Assembly (NCBI GenBank): GCA_903813345.2 | Contig: CAIIXF020000001.1 | Location: 50,921,885 to 50,985,884 of the forward strand | Origin: Owenia fusiformis | Taxonomy: Eukaryota > Annelida > Polychaeta > Sabellida > Oweniidae | Reading direction: 5' to 3' | Length of the DNA: 64,000 nt | Shown: one piece after another, positions 23,201-35,000 of the stretch | Layout of the letters: the number at the start of each line of letters is the position of its first letter | How positions within the stretch are numbered: position 1 is the stretch's first letter | Made by a program: the position numbers and the translations under genes | The notes under the pieces: model-generated | Databases searched by the model: none | Told to the model about the DNA's origin: nothing | What the model saw: the letters and a program-made list of their open reading frames with translations, nothing else

Positions 23201-25224
23201 ATTTTAAAAAAACTTGGGCCAAATCTCCATTGATGTTATGCTAAAATTCTTTAAAACCATGGTTTAATCGTATGACAACCAACATTTTCATGTTTAATCA
23301 CAATATGTTCATTGACAGGGTCATTTAAAGGGTGACGCATATCGTTTAGCAAATCGAACGCTCGTTTCTGGTGTTGCTCACCGTTTAGTATAAAAGGCCC
23401 GATCCCGGAATAATACTCAAGGGTTCACAGGCTCGAGGTCGTTGTGTCAACACCTCTAACTGTTATATAGCATAAGTATATTATAGATCGTCACACATTT
23501 ATAAAAGGGTGATTTTTATTTTGACAAATCAATTCCACATTTATGGGTGAAGTTTCAGGATCTTCTATTTGTGTATAATAAGGAAAAATTGGCATCTAAA
23601 TTTCCCCATAACGTAATAGCACACAGCTTGGCATATGAAATATCCTACAAATGAAACAAAGCAAGACAAACCGGTTTCTTATACAAGGATTTATATTGGC
23701 TGTTGTACATGTATTCTTTGAACGCAATCACTCTTTGGATAACGTTTTCAAAATCATTATAAAAGGATTACTTTATCTCAAAGACAATTTCAATGAACTG
23801 GATTTTACAGAACTCCCCTTATTTCTTAAAAATGGACTGATCCAGTTGATTCGCCTGGAGCCGCCATATTGTTTTTATACGGGATGCTAATCGGAACCCT
23901 TTAATAGTATGCCATTCAAATTTTCAGACAGATTTAACTAACACTCTTTGATAAATCATGAAATTAAGTGACTATTGCAATCTTTTAGCATAGAACTCAA
24001 TGGAAGGTTGGCCCAAGATGAACAAAGGTGACATCTATTTCTATTATGTCAGCTTTATTTAGCTATTTAGAAACTATACTATTGCAAGCACTTTTGGCAA
24101 TGAACTTGGAAAAATAATCTGCCTTTTGGGCAATGGACCAATTGGCAATATGTGGCAATCATGTTTCAGCCTTAGTCCTTCCATGGTCATAAACCATTGA
24201 ATTTTAAAATTCTTGTTTCCAGTTGGGTGAAAGGAGTTGTCATAGCTCTTTGCTGTCACCACAGGTGTGAATGGCAGAGCTATGTTGGTAAAGACTTTAT
24301 GTTGCAACATGGCATCAAAGAGAGGGATTTCAAGATTCTGACAACTATGACCAGCTGGCGTACATGCGGCACTAGATCCAGCACAACGCAGACAGAGAAA
24401 CATAATGCTGAGCATTATAATCATGACAGGTAGGTCCCTACCCCCACCCTCTCCCTATATCCCCATGATTCTATACACATGTTAACCCAGAGCCCAAAAC
24501 CGTTTACTTCTGATTTAGATCAAAGTGGACTTCTAAAGAAAATCTGGTGACACTCGTAACCTTACCTGTGTTATTCTCCTGAGGTTTCTTGATAGTAATA
24601 TGTTTGCTAAACTATTTACTCCCTACAGACTCACATATTCGTAATGGTATTGCAAATCGTTTGTTCATTCTTGGAGACATGTATATACACTGTAGATTTA
24701 AGTTCATTATACTTTACATGTTATACTTGGGATTCTAAAGCAAAAAAATACAGCACTTCCTGACAGAATTTTTTGAAAGATTATGGGATTTGTTGGGTTA
24801 GGGGTGGTGCCCAAATCTAAACATTTGTGAAAAAACAAAGTTAATTTAGATATGCTTTATTATTTATTAACCTCTAGTCTACTCCCCCCTCCTCCCACAT
24901 AACAAAATTCAAAAATGTTGATTTGTCTTTCACTTGAATTTAAAAAAATGAGTCTTCACGAATGAATTGTAATTAGCCCCTTGTACACCATATTATACAC
25001 CATATCATACACCAGATATTGTGTATACTTGCAGGTATGGAACTCTAAAACCTGAAGAAAGAGAGGAAATAGGACGTAAATGTAAACTGCTCATAGACAT
25101 TGGTAGAATGAAACATATGGAAAAACTGGGTTATAATGTCTCTCTAAAGGCATACACCAGTACAGACATTTCACTTGAGAACATTGCACTAATAGCTATT
25201 CCAAGGAATACTAGTAATTCTTGA
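17206..25224 (+). CDS. TRMT13: tRNA:m4X 2'-O-methyltransferase TRM13 homolog, complete, 12 exons
   Basis: SAM-dependent enzyme that 2'-O-methylates position 4 in the acceptor stem of some tRNAs. Exons: 17206-17448, 17836-17882, 18686-18752, 19113-19181, 20347-20416, 20842-20948, 21227-21305, 21758-21846, 22056-22209, 22570-22798, 24223-24429, 25035-25224. Junctions are GT-AG and frame is kept, giving 516 residues (human about 481). N-terminal CCCH zinc finger: Cys50, Cys61, Cys72, His75. A CHHC finger of the U11-48K type follows: Cys91, His97, His107, Cys111. Methyltransferase motifs: FGSGKG at 223-228, KHLCG at 301-305 and CCHHRC at 395-400. Exon 10 carries a polar, variable insert of about 60 residues where the human protein also varies. 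Start: ATG at 17206, preceded in frame by a TGA 9 bases upstream. Confidence 0.96.
17935..18376. mobile_element. MITE with 33-bp terminal inverted repeats and TAA target duplication
   Basis: The ends read GGCCATAAGAAGTAGATTC and its inverse, and they match for at least 33 bases through TTTGTTTTGCGTCC. TAA is found directly outside both ends (17932-17934 and 18377-18379). A 3-bp TWA duplication is the habit of PIF/Harbinger transposons. The 442-bp element has no coding capacity and sits in TRMT13 intron 2. Confidence 0.85.
18457..18471. repeat. poly-G run
   Basis: About 15 consecutive G bases in TRMT13 intron 2; strand slippage and assembly length error are likely here. Confidence 0.95.
19213..19965. 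mobile_element. long fold-back element, arms of about 350 bp, TRMT13 intron 4
   Basis: The left arm starts TACAGGGTGTTCAAAA and the right arm ends in the inverse of the same poly-A and CGCAACCC text. The arms match at most positions over about 350 bases, for example TCAGGAAAGAAAGAAGAGAC on both sides, around an unpaired centre near 19560-19600. The left terminus belongs to the TACAGGGTG group (see 28607, 36731, 62784); the right terminus is eroded. No ORF of note. Confidence 0.85.
23325..23904. mobile_element. possible TTAA-flanked insertion, TRMT13 intron 10
   Basis: TTAAAGGGT at the left and ACCCTTTAA at the right bound 580 bases that include a CpG-bearing stretch (23335-23460) unlike the surrounding intron. 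The match between ends is only about nine bases. A TTAA duplication would suit piggyBac- or Kolobok-type elements, but the evidence is thin. Confidence 0.3.
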
Positions 25225-25324
25225 TGTTCTGCTGCATGAATGAAATTTTAGTTTTGATTCGAAAGGCATTTTAAAATTTTAATTTTGAATTGTACCATTA
25301 AGCCGAGCTAAACATATAGATACA

Positions 25325-25470
25325 AATAAAAAATTATTGAAACACTAAAGATGTCTTTTGTTTAATTAATTTAAGTAATGCATTGGCTTAAAATGAACTA
25401 CTGTATGTGTTTTTCTATAAATACCCATCACTTATGTATAAAATATAGTTTCTGTTACAAGAACAATAAA
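25325..25470 (+). terminator. candidate TRMT13 polyadenylation signals
   Basis: AATAAA occurs at 25325-25330, 100 bases after the stop codon, and again at 25465-25470. Either could end the transcript; no choice can be made from sequence alone. Confidence 0.5.
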
Positions 25471-25547
25471 CGATTTTGAGTCTCAATTTCCAAACTCTAG
25501 GTACAGGGATTAATTTTGTTCAACCTATGTCTGGTTTAATCGTATTT

Positions 25548-25640
25548 ATGTCACCACCACAAGTGATGACATATTGTTATAGTCTTCAACTTTTCTGTGG
25601 GCAATGTGGTGTTTTAAGCATTTACGTTCAAGAAATATGC
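25548..25640. repeat. copy of the GTCACCAC palindrome repeat
   Basis: TGTCACCACCACAAGTGATGACATATTG, then TTATAGTC, CAACTTTTCTGTGGGC and a GTGGTG motif. These modules match, in reverse orientation, the repeats near 10388 and 32130. Confidence 0.6.
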
Positions 25641-26922
25641 AGACTAGCACGTGACTGTCTAAGTTCGACTCTTGCCTGGTCGATGGCAGGTGTCCCACAA
25701 TTAACTTGTCTGCATTCCCAGCCAAGGGATTGGTTTGTTTTCAGATATGTTTCTTGGTATAAAGTACAGAACTGAATAGTTTTAAGGCATGCTGAATAAA
25801 TTTTAAAGTGGCAATTTTGAATTACTGTCCTTAAGCCAGACTATTCAAAGGAACGATTTCAACCTTTCTGGATTGCTGCTTTATATACTAGTAAGTATTG
25901 AGAATTAATTAGTTTTTGAGCATGTTTGGTAAAATCAATATGATCATTTTGGATTTTCCATACTCAGGTACTAGAATTGTGTATGTAGTCTTGACTCCTT
26001 TGTGTGTTTTCAGCCAAACTATATGATTGAAATTGATTGGTATGAAAATTGAAAACTGGTTAGATTTCAGACATGTTGGGAAACATGTTGAATGCACTTT
26101 TTTCAGACAAATCATTCATCTTTTCAGTAAACTTCTTGCTATGAAAATCCAGAATGGATCAGGTTTTGAGCATGTTGGGTAAATCAGTGTCAATCAAGTC
26201 AAGAAGGATGTATGAGTATTTGACCTCATACATGATAAGGGGTTAATAATAATACTGCAAGGAATATGTCTTATCTAATGTTTGATTACAACATATTGAG
26301 AAACCCTTACTTACTTTTAACAGAGATTCTGAAATGGCTGCTTTTCTTAAAATCCATTACCCTTTTTCTATGTATAACTTATAAATTACAAGTATATCTG
26401 TTACATAAATGGGAAAGAAAACATAACTGAATTAATTCAAATCAATTAATTTATTATCAAATTTATTATATCCCAATGGCATGTACAAAATAAAGGCACT
26501 CTTTATAAATAATGCATACATCATACAACTTGTATTGCTTGGTTTATGACCATGACATTTCTGTAGCAGAGATGTCCACATGAAAGCAGTTTTTGTATAT
26601 GTGGGATATTAGAGACACAAAGACTATTCCTAGGTCTACCATTTCTGATATATACTGGTACAGTTCAGGCCATAAATAAATGAGTAGTCGATTTTCTATC
26701 ACCATTTCCAAACCATGATAGATTGAAAGCCCATAGTTTCCAATAACGTCTTGATACATATCCCCTAAAAGTATATTTTACATTTTGTATAATCTTATCC
26801 ACTGACAGACTGATGATCCACTCTTGAATATTCTCTTATTTTCAACATGGGAAATCCTCACTTGAGCAATGACTAATTATTTATGGCCCAAACCGAAATG
26901 TAATTCCAGTTTGTTTGACAAT

Positions 26923-27190
26923 CACTGGTGATCCACTCGATTACGCTGGTTACCAAAACGATTCGTTTTGGTAACAAAATGTCGGAACATCGAAGGTACG
27001 ATATTTCTTTTTTCCTTATTTCACACGTTGTAGGCAGAATTCTCATGACATTTTTAACACAAACGTGTATCAGTATCATGTGTTTAAGAAAATGTACATA
27101 TTTGCGAACAAATAGTTCAGGAGACAATAGAATCGTCGATTTAATTCCGAATCGTTTTGGTAACCAGCGTAATCGAGTGGATCACCAGTG
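26923..27190. mobile_element. 268-bp inverted-repeat element with perfect 41-bp ends and ACAAT duplication
   Basis: The ends start CACTGGTGATCCACTCGATT and are exact reverse complements over 41 bases. ACAAT directly flanks both sides (26918-26922 and 27191-27195). Non-coding centre. A CACTG terminus with a 4-5 bp duplication suits the CMC (Chapaev) or Transib groups; the superfamily is not settled. Perfect ends indicate recent movement. Confidence 0.9.
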
Positions 27191-27726
27191 ACAATGAGGA
27201 TATAAAATCTTGAGAAAAAATGACTTTTTAAACTTTAAACTATATATTCCTGTCTGGCTATACATTTTTGTATTTACATAGTACTTTTCAACATGCAGTA
27301 CAAAGCAGATAAAATTCAACCTGCATGAGGTAATAAGTTTTAGAAATAAGTCAAGTGAGCAAAATACAGGTTAATATCTAATATATATTTATATAATATC
27401 ACAGTTTTCCACCTGGCACTTTTACCCATAAGCCGAATCATCATGACTCAGCAATAAAATTCTTCATGAAATTATCCATGTTATATGTCTAGCAAACTGA
27501 TTCACCATGACTTAGCTATAACATTCTTCATCAAATTGCTCATCTTATTTCAAGAATTATCTAGAATTTACTTACTGATTTTCACATGATTGTTATGTTT
27601 GAATAATCTTAGGTGTCAATCTATATTCCTAAATGTCAATAATTGCTTTAATGTGGCAATAGGGCACATACACTGTATAAATATATTGTATGATACACTA
27701 TTGGACTTTTTCTTAAAAAATAGGAA

Positions 27727-27908
27727 ATTCAGGCCCATACGTAGCCAGGTTTTGCCAAGGGGGTCCAATTTTCAAAAAATTCCAGAGAGGTTCACATTTG
27801 ACAACTTTGGCCCAAAATCACTTGAAAAGTGCTCAGAATGATGAAAGACTGCAAGATTTTGAAATAATTTTTTTAGCCGGGAGACCCCCCCCCACTGATA
27901 GGGGCCTG
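27727..27908. repeat. dispersed repeat, GTAGCCAGG family
   Basis: Left end CAGGCCCATACGTAGCCAGG, right end with nine C bases and GGGGCCTGAAA. Inner text resembles 8468-8632 in inverted form. Non-coding. Confidence 0.55.
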
Positions 27909-28039
27909 AAATATAATAAAATGGACAAATAAACACCACTCCTGTAAACAAAATATCTATTGTATTTGCACCAAGTAACACGTTGGAAGTACTTGTCATA
28001 AATATTAACACGACCTGTCACTGATATGTTTGGGGAATA

Positions 28040-28165
28040 CATTTTTACATACACTATTTACACACAAAATAATATCATAACATTATTAAACACACTTTAT
28101 AATTTGTAACACATGAAGTAATATCATGACACTGTTACACAAAAATGTGAAAGCATTATTATACA
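28040..28165. repeat. degenerate tandem repeat (AATATCATGACATTATTACACA-like), first block
   Basis: Three or four loose copies of a unit of about 40 bp containing AATATCAT, ATTA and ACACA text. A second block of the same repeat lies at 28820-28985, beyond the 207-bp element. Confidence 0.6.
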
Positions 28166-28606
28166 TTATCATAAATCACAAATGTATTCTAGATGCTCAT
28201 TGGCTTATTCATGGTCACATGATATGAAATAGATGAACTAATTCCTCAGAAAGTCCTAAATCCCTGCTAACAGGGAAGATACTAAATCACCAGTTAGGCT
28301 ATGTGACCAGTCATTAGTACTTTTTATCTTCTTTGCTAGCTGGAATTATAGGAGTTGAATGGCAAAATGCCTTTAAATCCCAATAAGAACCTATAAGCAT
28401 GACTTCTTATTTTGTTTTTGTTCACAGAGTACTTATCAGGTTTACTGGTATAGTTATACAAATAGTGACTACCACATTTTTCGGAAATGGTGTAAAGATC
28501 TTCCCCTTAGGAATACCCACTCTCAGTGGACAGGATATTACCTTGGGAAAAATATTTTGCACTACTTCCCTCAATGGCAGTCAATATTTGTATACTTATG
28601 TACATG

Positions 28607-28813
28607 TACAGGGTGTCAAATAAATATGTTCTACTTATAGCAAGACTATAAACATAAGTGCATTTAGTTCAGCTAGTCATCTGAAACTTTATGATGATTT
28701 GCTTCATGTAGCCTAGTTTTAATTTACTGAATAAATACTGCAGACAACAAAGTTATAAAACATTATGTGGATGTAAAAGTTAAGGGGGTGAAAATATTTT
28801 TTGGCACCCTGTA
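28607..28813. mobile_element. 207-bp element with TACAGGGTG / CACCCTGTA ends
   Basis: Starts TACAGGGTGTCA and ends TTGGCACCCTGTA; the outer nine bases are inverted and TA is at both borders. Four elements in the window share this terminus. Too short to code for a transposase. Confidence 0.8.
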
Positions 28814-28819
28814 AATAAG

Positions 28820-28985
28820 ATCATGACATTATTACACACACATCATGTTATCACAATACACAAAATAACACCATGGCTTGATTACACACTAAATAACATC
28901 ATGGTATTATTACACATGGAACAACAGCATTGCAGTATTCACAACTAAGTAATATCATGGCACCTATTCATAATATCGTGATATA
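28820..28985. repeat. degenerate tandem repeat, second block
   Basis: Copies of a unit with AACATCATGG, TATTATTACACA and similar words, spacing about 40 bp. Ends just left of the last exon of PRXL2C. Confidence 0.65.
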
Positions 28986-29024
28986 TATCATGATAATACA
29001 CATTATGAAGTGATTTCTTTCCTC

Positions 29025-32000
29025 CTAAATATTCTCAGGACGTTTGTCATTTGGAAAGTTTATAAATGGCAGCCCGCATTTCTCCATCAGATCATTGATT
29101 GGACAGTGGTCATTAGATACAAGGTCTATGTGGTAGAAATGAACATCATTGCCTGAAACAAAACAGAACATTCACATTTAATACGATTCAAAATCCAGTT
29201 ATCAAAATTACATACCATGCTATTGGAATCATATTTGCACTCAGTCGCAAGAGTGAAATACTACGATATTTTGACCAAAATAGACCAAATCTAGATCATT
29301 TTTCAAAATCTTCCGCAAAACTACAGTTTTTTCAAAAATCTGCCGCAAAAACTACCGCATTTTTTCAAAATCTTCTGCAAAAACTACCATATTCTTTTTA
29401 ATCTACCGTAAAACTACCGCATTTTTCAAAATCTCCCACAAAACTACAGTTCTTTTCAAAAATCTACCGCAAAACTACCTAATTTTTTCAAAACTACAAT
29501 AAAACTACTGCATTTTTGTTGAAAAATACTGCAAAAACACTGCATTTTGAAAAAATCTACAGCAAAAATACAGCATTAAAAAAACTACCGCAAATTTTTC
29601 GTCTTGGGTTGGCAGGTATGTAATGGGACATCATTGATTGTCTGAGCAAGAAACCTATGGTATACTGCATCTTTAACAGTATCAGAACTGAAGTTTATAA
29701 AAGGAATTATATAAGAAGGATAATAGATAAGATGTTTTATGTTTTATAAAGCACTGGTTCAAGGAAAAGAAGACTAACAATTCAACAGATAATATTTCAT
29801 GAAGGAATCTGTTTTTTGGTTGTTCTAATGTCTTTCGAATTGGGTTAGCATTTTGGGTAGCGTATTTTAAAGGTAGAATATGTCTTAAAGAGTATGAAAA
29901 ATCTGCTAATAATTATATTATATCTTAACAGAAGATATCTTATCAAATGGTTTAGTTATTCAAGATATAAACTCCAAAGAACAGTATCTTGACATGACAT
30001 ATTTAACTTTCAAAGCTGATACACAGAATCTGATAACACAGAGTGGATGGTAAAGATAGCAAAGAGGAAAAAATGTTCTAAAATTAAGACCCAATTTTTG
30101 TGGTTCCTTTTATGCGCCTTAATTGCACTAAATAAAAGATACTAGCATAAAAAGAGGATGTTATGTTCTATAAGCCTCTATTGATTTTGATCATGTATAT
30201 GAGTGATTTCATTTATATCAAGTGAATATTAACATCTCAAATATTTTTCTAATGGTTCAAAAGTGGCATATTCGGGATAATTAAATAGTGTCAAAATAAC
30301 CCTCGTCATCAGTATGTTAAATTCAAAAGAATTTGGTGAATGAATCAATCAATTTAATAACATGCACCGCTCGATATTCATTCATACATTGTTCTATCTG
30401 AATATTTTGAAACATTTTCGATACCTGGCTCATCTGTTGGCAAACTAGATGCCATATTTATCAGGATTCAGTAAAAACACAAATCGGGGCACTCACTTCC
30501 TGGAACGAGTTTCTTTTATACCTTTGAGCTATTTATTTTGCTTATTTTTATGAACTTGGTCAAAATTTGGGATATTACCCAATGGTTTTGCTTTTGCAAT
30601 TGTTTGGTAATATTGGTAAAACATGAGAAAATTTGGTAAAAGGACAAGTCTTGGTTTAGAAAACAGTATCCTGGGCTAATACTTTTTTTAATGAAAAACA
30701 TAGAAATATCAAAGAGGAGGATATTTAAATCTACAAGATGTAAAAATATCACAGTTGTCAGAAGCAGGGGTAACCTTTAGTAGACTGATTCAATAAAATG
30801 CAAGTCTCAATTTGGACAAAGAAGTTTATCAGTGTAGTGCACTAATATTTTTTTAATGAAAAATCTAGAAATATCACCCAAATTAAATTATGACTATTCA
30901 AAAGAAGACATTCAAATCTATATCATGTAAAAAATCAAATTTGTTCAAAGCAGGAGTAATGCTCAATTAGAGTGATGAACTTCGTTAAGAAATTGTAGAT
31001 GATTTTAAATCTATAGTCAGATTTGAACTTCTGAGAACTCGTAGATGATTTTGAAAAAAAATTAATCAATATGAAACAAGTTGAAAAAATACCTTTTTGA
31101 CCTTTTTTAACCTTTTTGACCTTCTAAAGGTCATTGAAGGTGAAATCTTAAATCAGCTTTGAACTTCTGAAAATTTATAGATGATTTTGAAAAAAAATTT
31201 AAGTCAGTCTAAACAGTATTTGTTATGTTATTGGAAGTTGTAAGAATTTGTTCCAGATGCCACCCGCCAATCGTAAACCTTTTTTGACTTTGGAAAGGTC
31301 AATGAAGGTCAAATCTTAAATCTAAAGTCAGATTTGAACTTCTGAAAACTTGGGTAGATGATTTTGAAAATAAATTGAAGTCAATCTAAACAGTATTTGT
31401 TAAGTTATTGCAAGTTGAAAAGGAGGAGGGAAGTTAGCGCAACAGATTTTGGACAGTCATATGTTGGATTTCGGCCATTTCCTGGGATTTTAAACAAGTG
31501 CATATGTTAGGTGAATGTTTTACCTCCAGGAAAATCACTTCTAGAGATGATAAAATAATTTTGACTTTGAGACAGGGTAGATGCAAACAACCCACCCACA
31601 TGTTTTTTCTGAAATGTTTTCCTGATTTTCAACCCCTTCCATCCTTTCTTTTTTAATTTTTCTTGCATCAATATGTTGCGTTTTGACACACAGTTGATCC
31701 CTTAAAAGGAATAAATGATTCCATTTAGATAAAGTGGAAAACAATATTTCCCATGTTATTTTCCCATAGGAAAAATCATTGCTTTCAGCTAAGTTTGGTC
31801 ACCCATAATGGGTATCTTTAAAACCCCTGAAGGAATCACTTATTCCTTTAAAGTGGTTAACTATGTGTCAAAATGCAACATATTGATGCAAGAAAAATTA
31901 AAAAAGCAGGGATGGAAAGGGTCGAAAAATAGGAAAACATTTCAGAAAAATCATGTGGGTGGGTTGTTTGCATCTAACCTGTCTCAAAGTCGAAATTATT

Positions 32001-35000
32001 TTATCATCTCAAGAAGAGATTTTCCTGGAGGTAATGCATTGGCCTAACATATGCAATTGTTTAAATCCTCAGAAAATGGCCAAAATCCAAGATATGACTG
32101 TACAAAATCTGTTGCGCTAATTTCCCTCCTCCTTTGTTACAGACGCCAACCACCGACCACCAACTGCCATCACAAAAAGGAGATCATAACAATATGTCAC
32201 CACGCTTTGGTGGTGACATAAAAACCATGTAGAATGGGCATATTTTGGCCAATTTTGGACTGATTTCTGAAAATGAGAATTTTGCACCCACTTGAGAAAA
32301 AATCCTGGGGAGAACACTGACATGTATTGTAGAATATGTTATAATATATAGTTTAATGCATTATGTAGAGAATGATGCTTATAATATGATACTTGGATCT
32401 CTCTTTTATCCTATTCTTTCCCTCTTCACTAATCATTTTTATGCAATTGCAATTATTAGACTCAGAAAAAACTTATGTAAGTATATTAAATAAGCCATGT
32501 TTTTTATAATTGATAATGTTGTAAATGCTCTATATATCCAAGACGATGTCAAGCTTATTATGTATGTTTCAGATATATTAATGCTGAATATAAAAATCAA
32601 AATGGGATTTTCCAAGTCTCCCAATTTTCAAATATAAATGTTCTTCAAATTTCAAGGTTTTTTTACAAGGGAGGAAAAATGGGTTCAGATAAAAAGATTT
32701 CACTGTACTTTAATTGAGTATAGAAATGATGGGTCGCTTTGTTCTTCTTGCTTTTTTGAAGAGACACTTCCGTTACCATTTTTCTTCATAATGTAGGCAA
32801 TGGGATGAAGTGCGTGGGATGTTTTTTTTCAACAGTATCCATTCCAGGGCTTGATGCTTACTTTGAGTGGGATGCCCTTGCAAAAATGTAAGGACATTAC
32901 AGCTCAAGTATTTTCTGATCTCCAGTGGAAAAAAATAAGGATGGCTATTATTTGTCCCAGTTAATTGTATAAAAATAGTTGTAAGTACAAATCAATAGAT
33001 CATAGCACATTAAAAAATTCTGCACTTGGAAGAAAGGGTAGACTACCAAGTGCCAATCTAATCTGAAGTAGGCCCGTGGTCAAACTGACATTCTATATCA
33101 TCCCTTATTAAACTGCAGTTGTTCTTTTAGACCCATTTTATTTAACCTACTGGTACTTAAGCATGTTAAAGAAGTCAATGGATTAGATCAATAACCACCC
33201 ACTATATTCAGAGAATCAGCCCCTTACAAATTCAATGTCTGTTTACAGTGTCTGTTTGAAAATCTTAAAACCTTTCTGTTCTGGTCCACGCAACCCTTTT
33301 GTTACCTTTTTATTAGTATTTTAGTAAACATATTTCATTGAAGGTATTTTTGCATCTGAGGTGTATTTTTCCAATGTTAGGACTGAACATAAAGATATCT
33401 GGTTACCTTGCCACTTTCCCCAAAATAAAAATAAACAAACTTTTAACTCATATGGGCTTTACTGGAGCAAGCTGACCTGCATGTTATGATCGGCTGATTT
33501 TTGGTTTTCCATAAAATAACATGTACTAAATTAAATGAGCGCACTGTCACTAAAATGCAGCAAGTTTTATCACGTTATAGGCCATAAATCAAAGTTGAAA
33601 CAATCCATCTCCCTATACTGTAGTAGATTAAGACTGCTATGACGAACAGAAATGCATTCAATTTCAAGGTGTGACGTTAAGATGATGTAAGATGACGTTA
33701 AAGGGTAGGGAACACCTTATACAAAATTATATATACAAAATGGGATAACAGAATTTAATATAAACTCATGCTTTTTTTGCAAATTATTTATGTATATTTT
33801 ATATAACTGTCTTTATTAACATTTTTTTGTATGACGAACAGAAATGCGTTCAATTTCAAGGTATCGTTAAGATGACGTTAAAGGGTAGGGAACACCTTAT
33901 ACAAGGTTTAGAATTGAATATAAACTCATGCACAAGTAACAGAATCTTAATCCTTTCCAAGGATCCAATAAGGCCTGTTAGCCAGATGTATTTATTGGCA
34001 TAAAGACCATCAGGTATGTATGCAACATTTACTGTACAAACAATATATCCATGAGTCATTAAGGAGATCTTATTGGAGATATTTTTGAAAAAATGCTAAA
34101 CCAGTCATGTCATTTTCTGGTACAATGATGAATGTGTTTCAGGAAAATATCCTTACATTGTCTCTTTTAGTTAATTTGGTAAGAGGTGAATGCTAATTTC
34201 AGGAAAAATGTTACTCTAAGAAAAAAAATTCAAAATGGCAGCCTTTACATTCTTTCAAATTTCTTCTCTAAATTTACCAACAACATTAGATTACTATGAT
34301 TTATTTCTATTTCACCACGCCATATCTAGATGCAACTTTTAAAAGTAAATAAGGAAATACACCCATGTCTTCATCGACATTTTGAACAACAAGACAGGCA
34401 GGTATACATTTTTTCAATTATTTTGGCCTACATTTCCCTTAAAGAGGCACATTATTTTAAGATGATGAATATGTTATTTTCTGGATAAATACATGTTGTA
34501 TTGTATATTGTAAGAATTTAAAAAGCAAAGTAATTTGTTTGTTGAAGTGGGATCCTCAGCTATATATAGGCTAAAACATACCCATAATCTTATATTATTA
34601 TAAGACATTTGAGGAATACAAAGCTGCCATTTTGAGTTTGGATTTAAATGCACAGTACCTGGTCCCAATATAAAAGCACCACCCTGTTGTTCCATATCCC
34701 CCTGCAGCTCCTGGTATCCTGATGTCATTGTCTTCCATACCATCTTCATTAACCCTACCACTTTACCAGATTTCACATGTTTGCTTTCTACAATTAAAAC
34801 AATATACTGAGCTAGCTGAAGTTATAGGATTTTATCACTTTTTGAGCCTGAAGGGTATTCACAAAAATGGAATGAAATAGAATTCCTCACTGTTTTTTCA
34901 CTCTCATTTGCAAGAGGTTTGTAGACTTCTGTGTGGGAATTTTTAGGTGTTATTTAATCACTGTCATGTTTGCAATTTCATTATTGGTCGAATCAAGCAT

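Larger units (their letters stand above)
25225..29024. other. TRMT13 / PRXL2C convergent intergenic region
   Basis: 3' UTR of TRMT13 at the left and of PRXL2C at the right. Between them are a dispersed repeat (25548), the inverted-repeat element at 26923, a two-copy duplication of about 75 bp at 27420-27545, a C-run repeat (27727), two stretches of degenerate ATCATG-type repeats and the 207-bp element at 28607. No gene was recognised; the short ORFs here look random. Confidence 0.6.

Noticed and set aside
25630-25690. GTTCGACTC box suggesting a tRNA or tRNA-derived SINE
   Set aside because: No A box at proper distance and no cloverleaf could be drawn.
31507-32047. ORFs of 60-79 codons with similar proteins on opposite strands
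   Set aside because: They are the two arms of a fold-back element read in mirror image.
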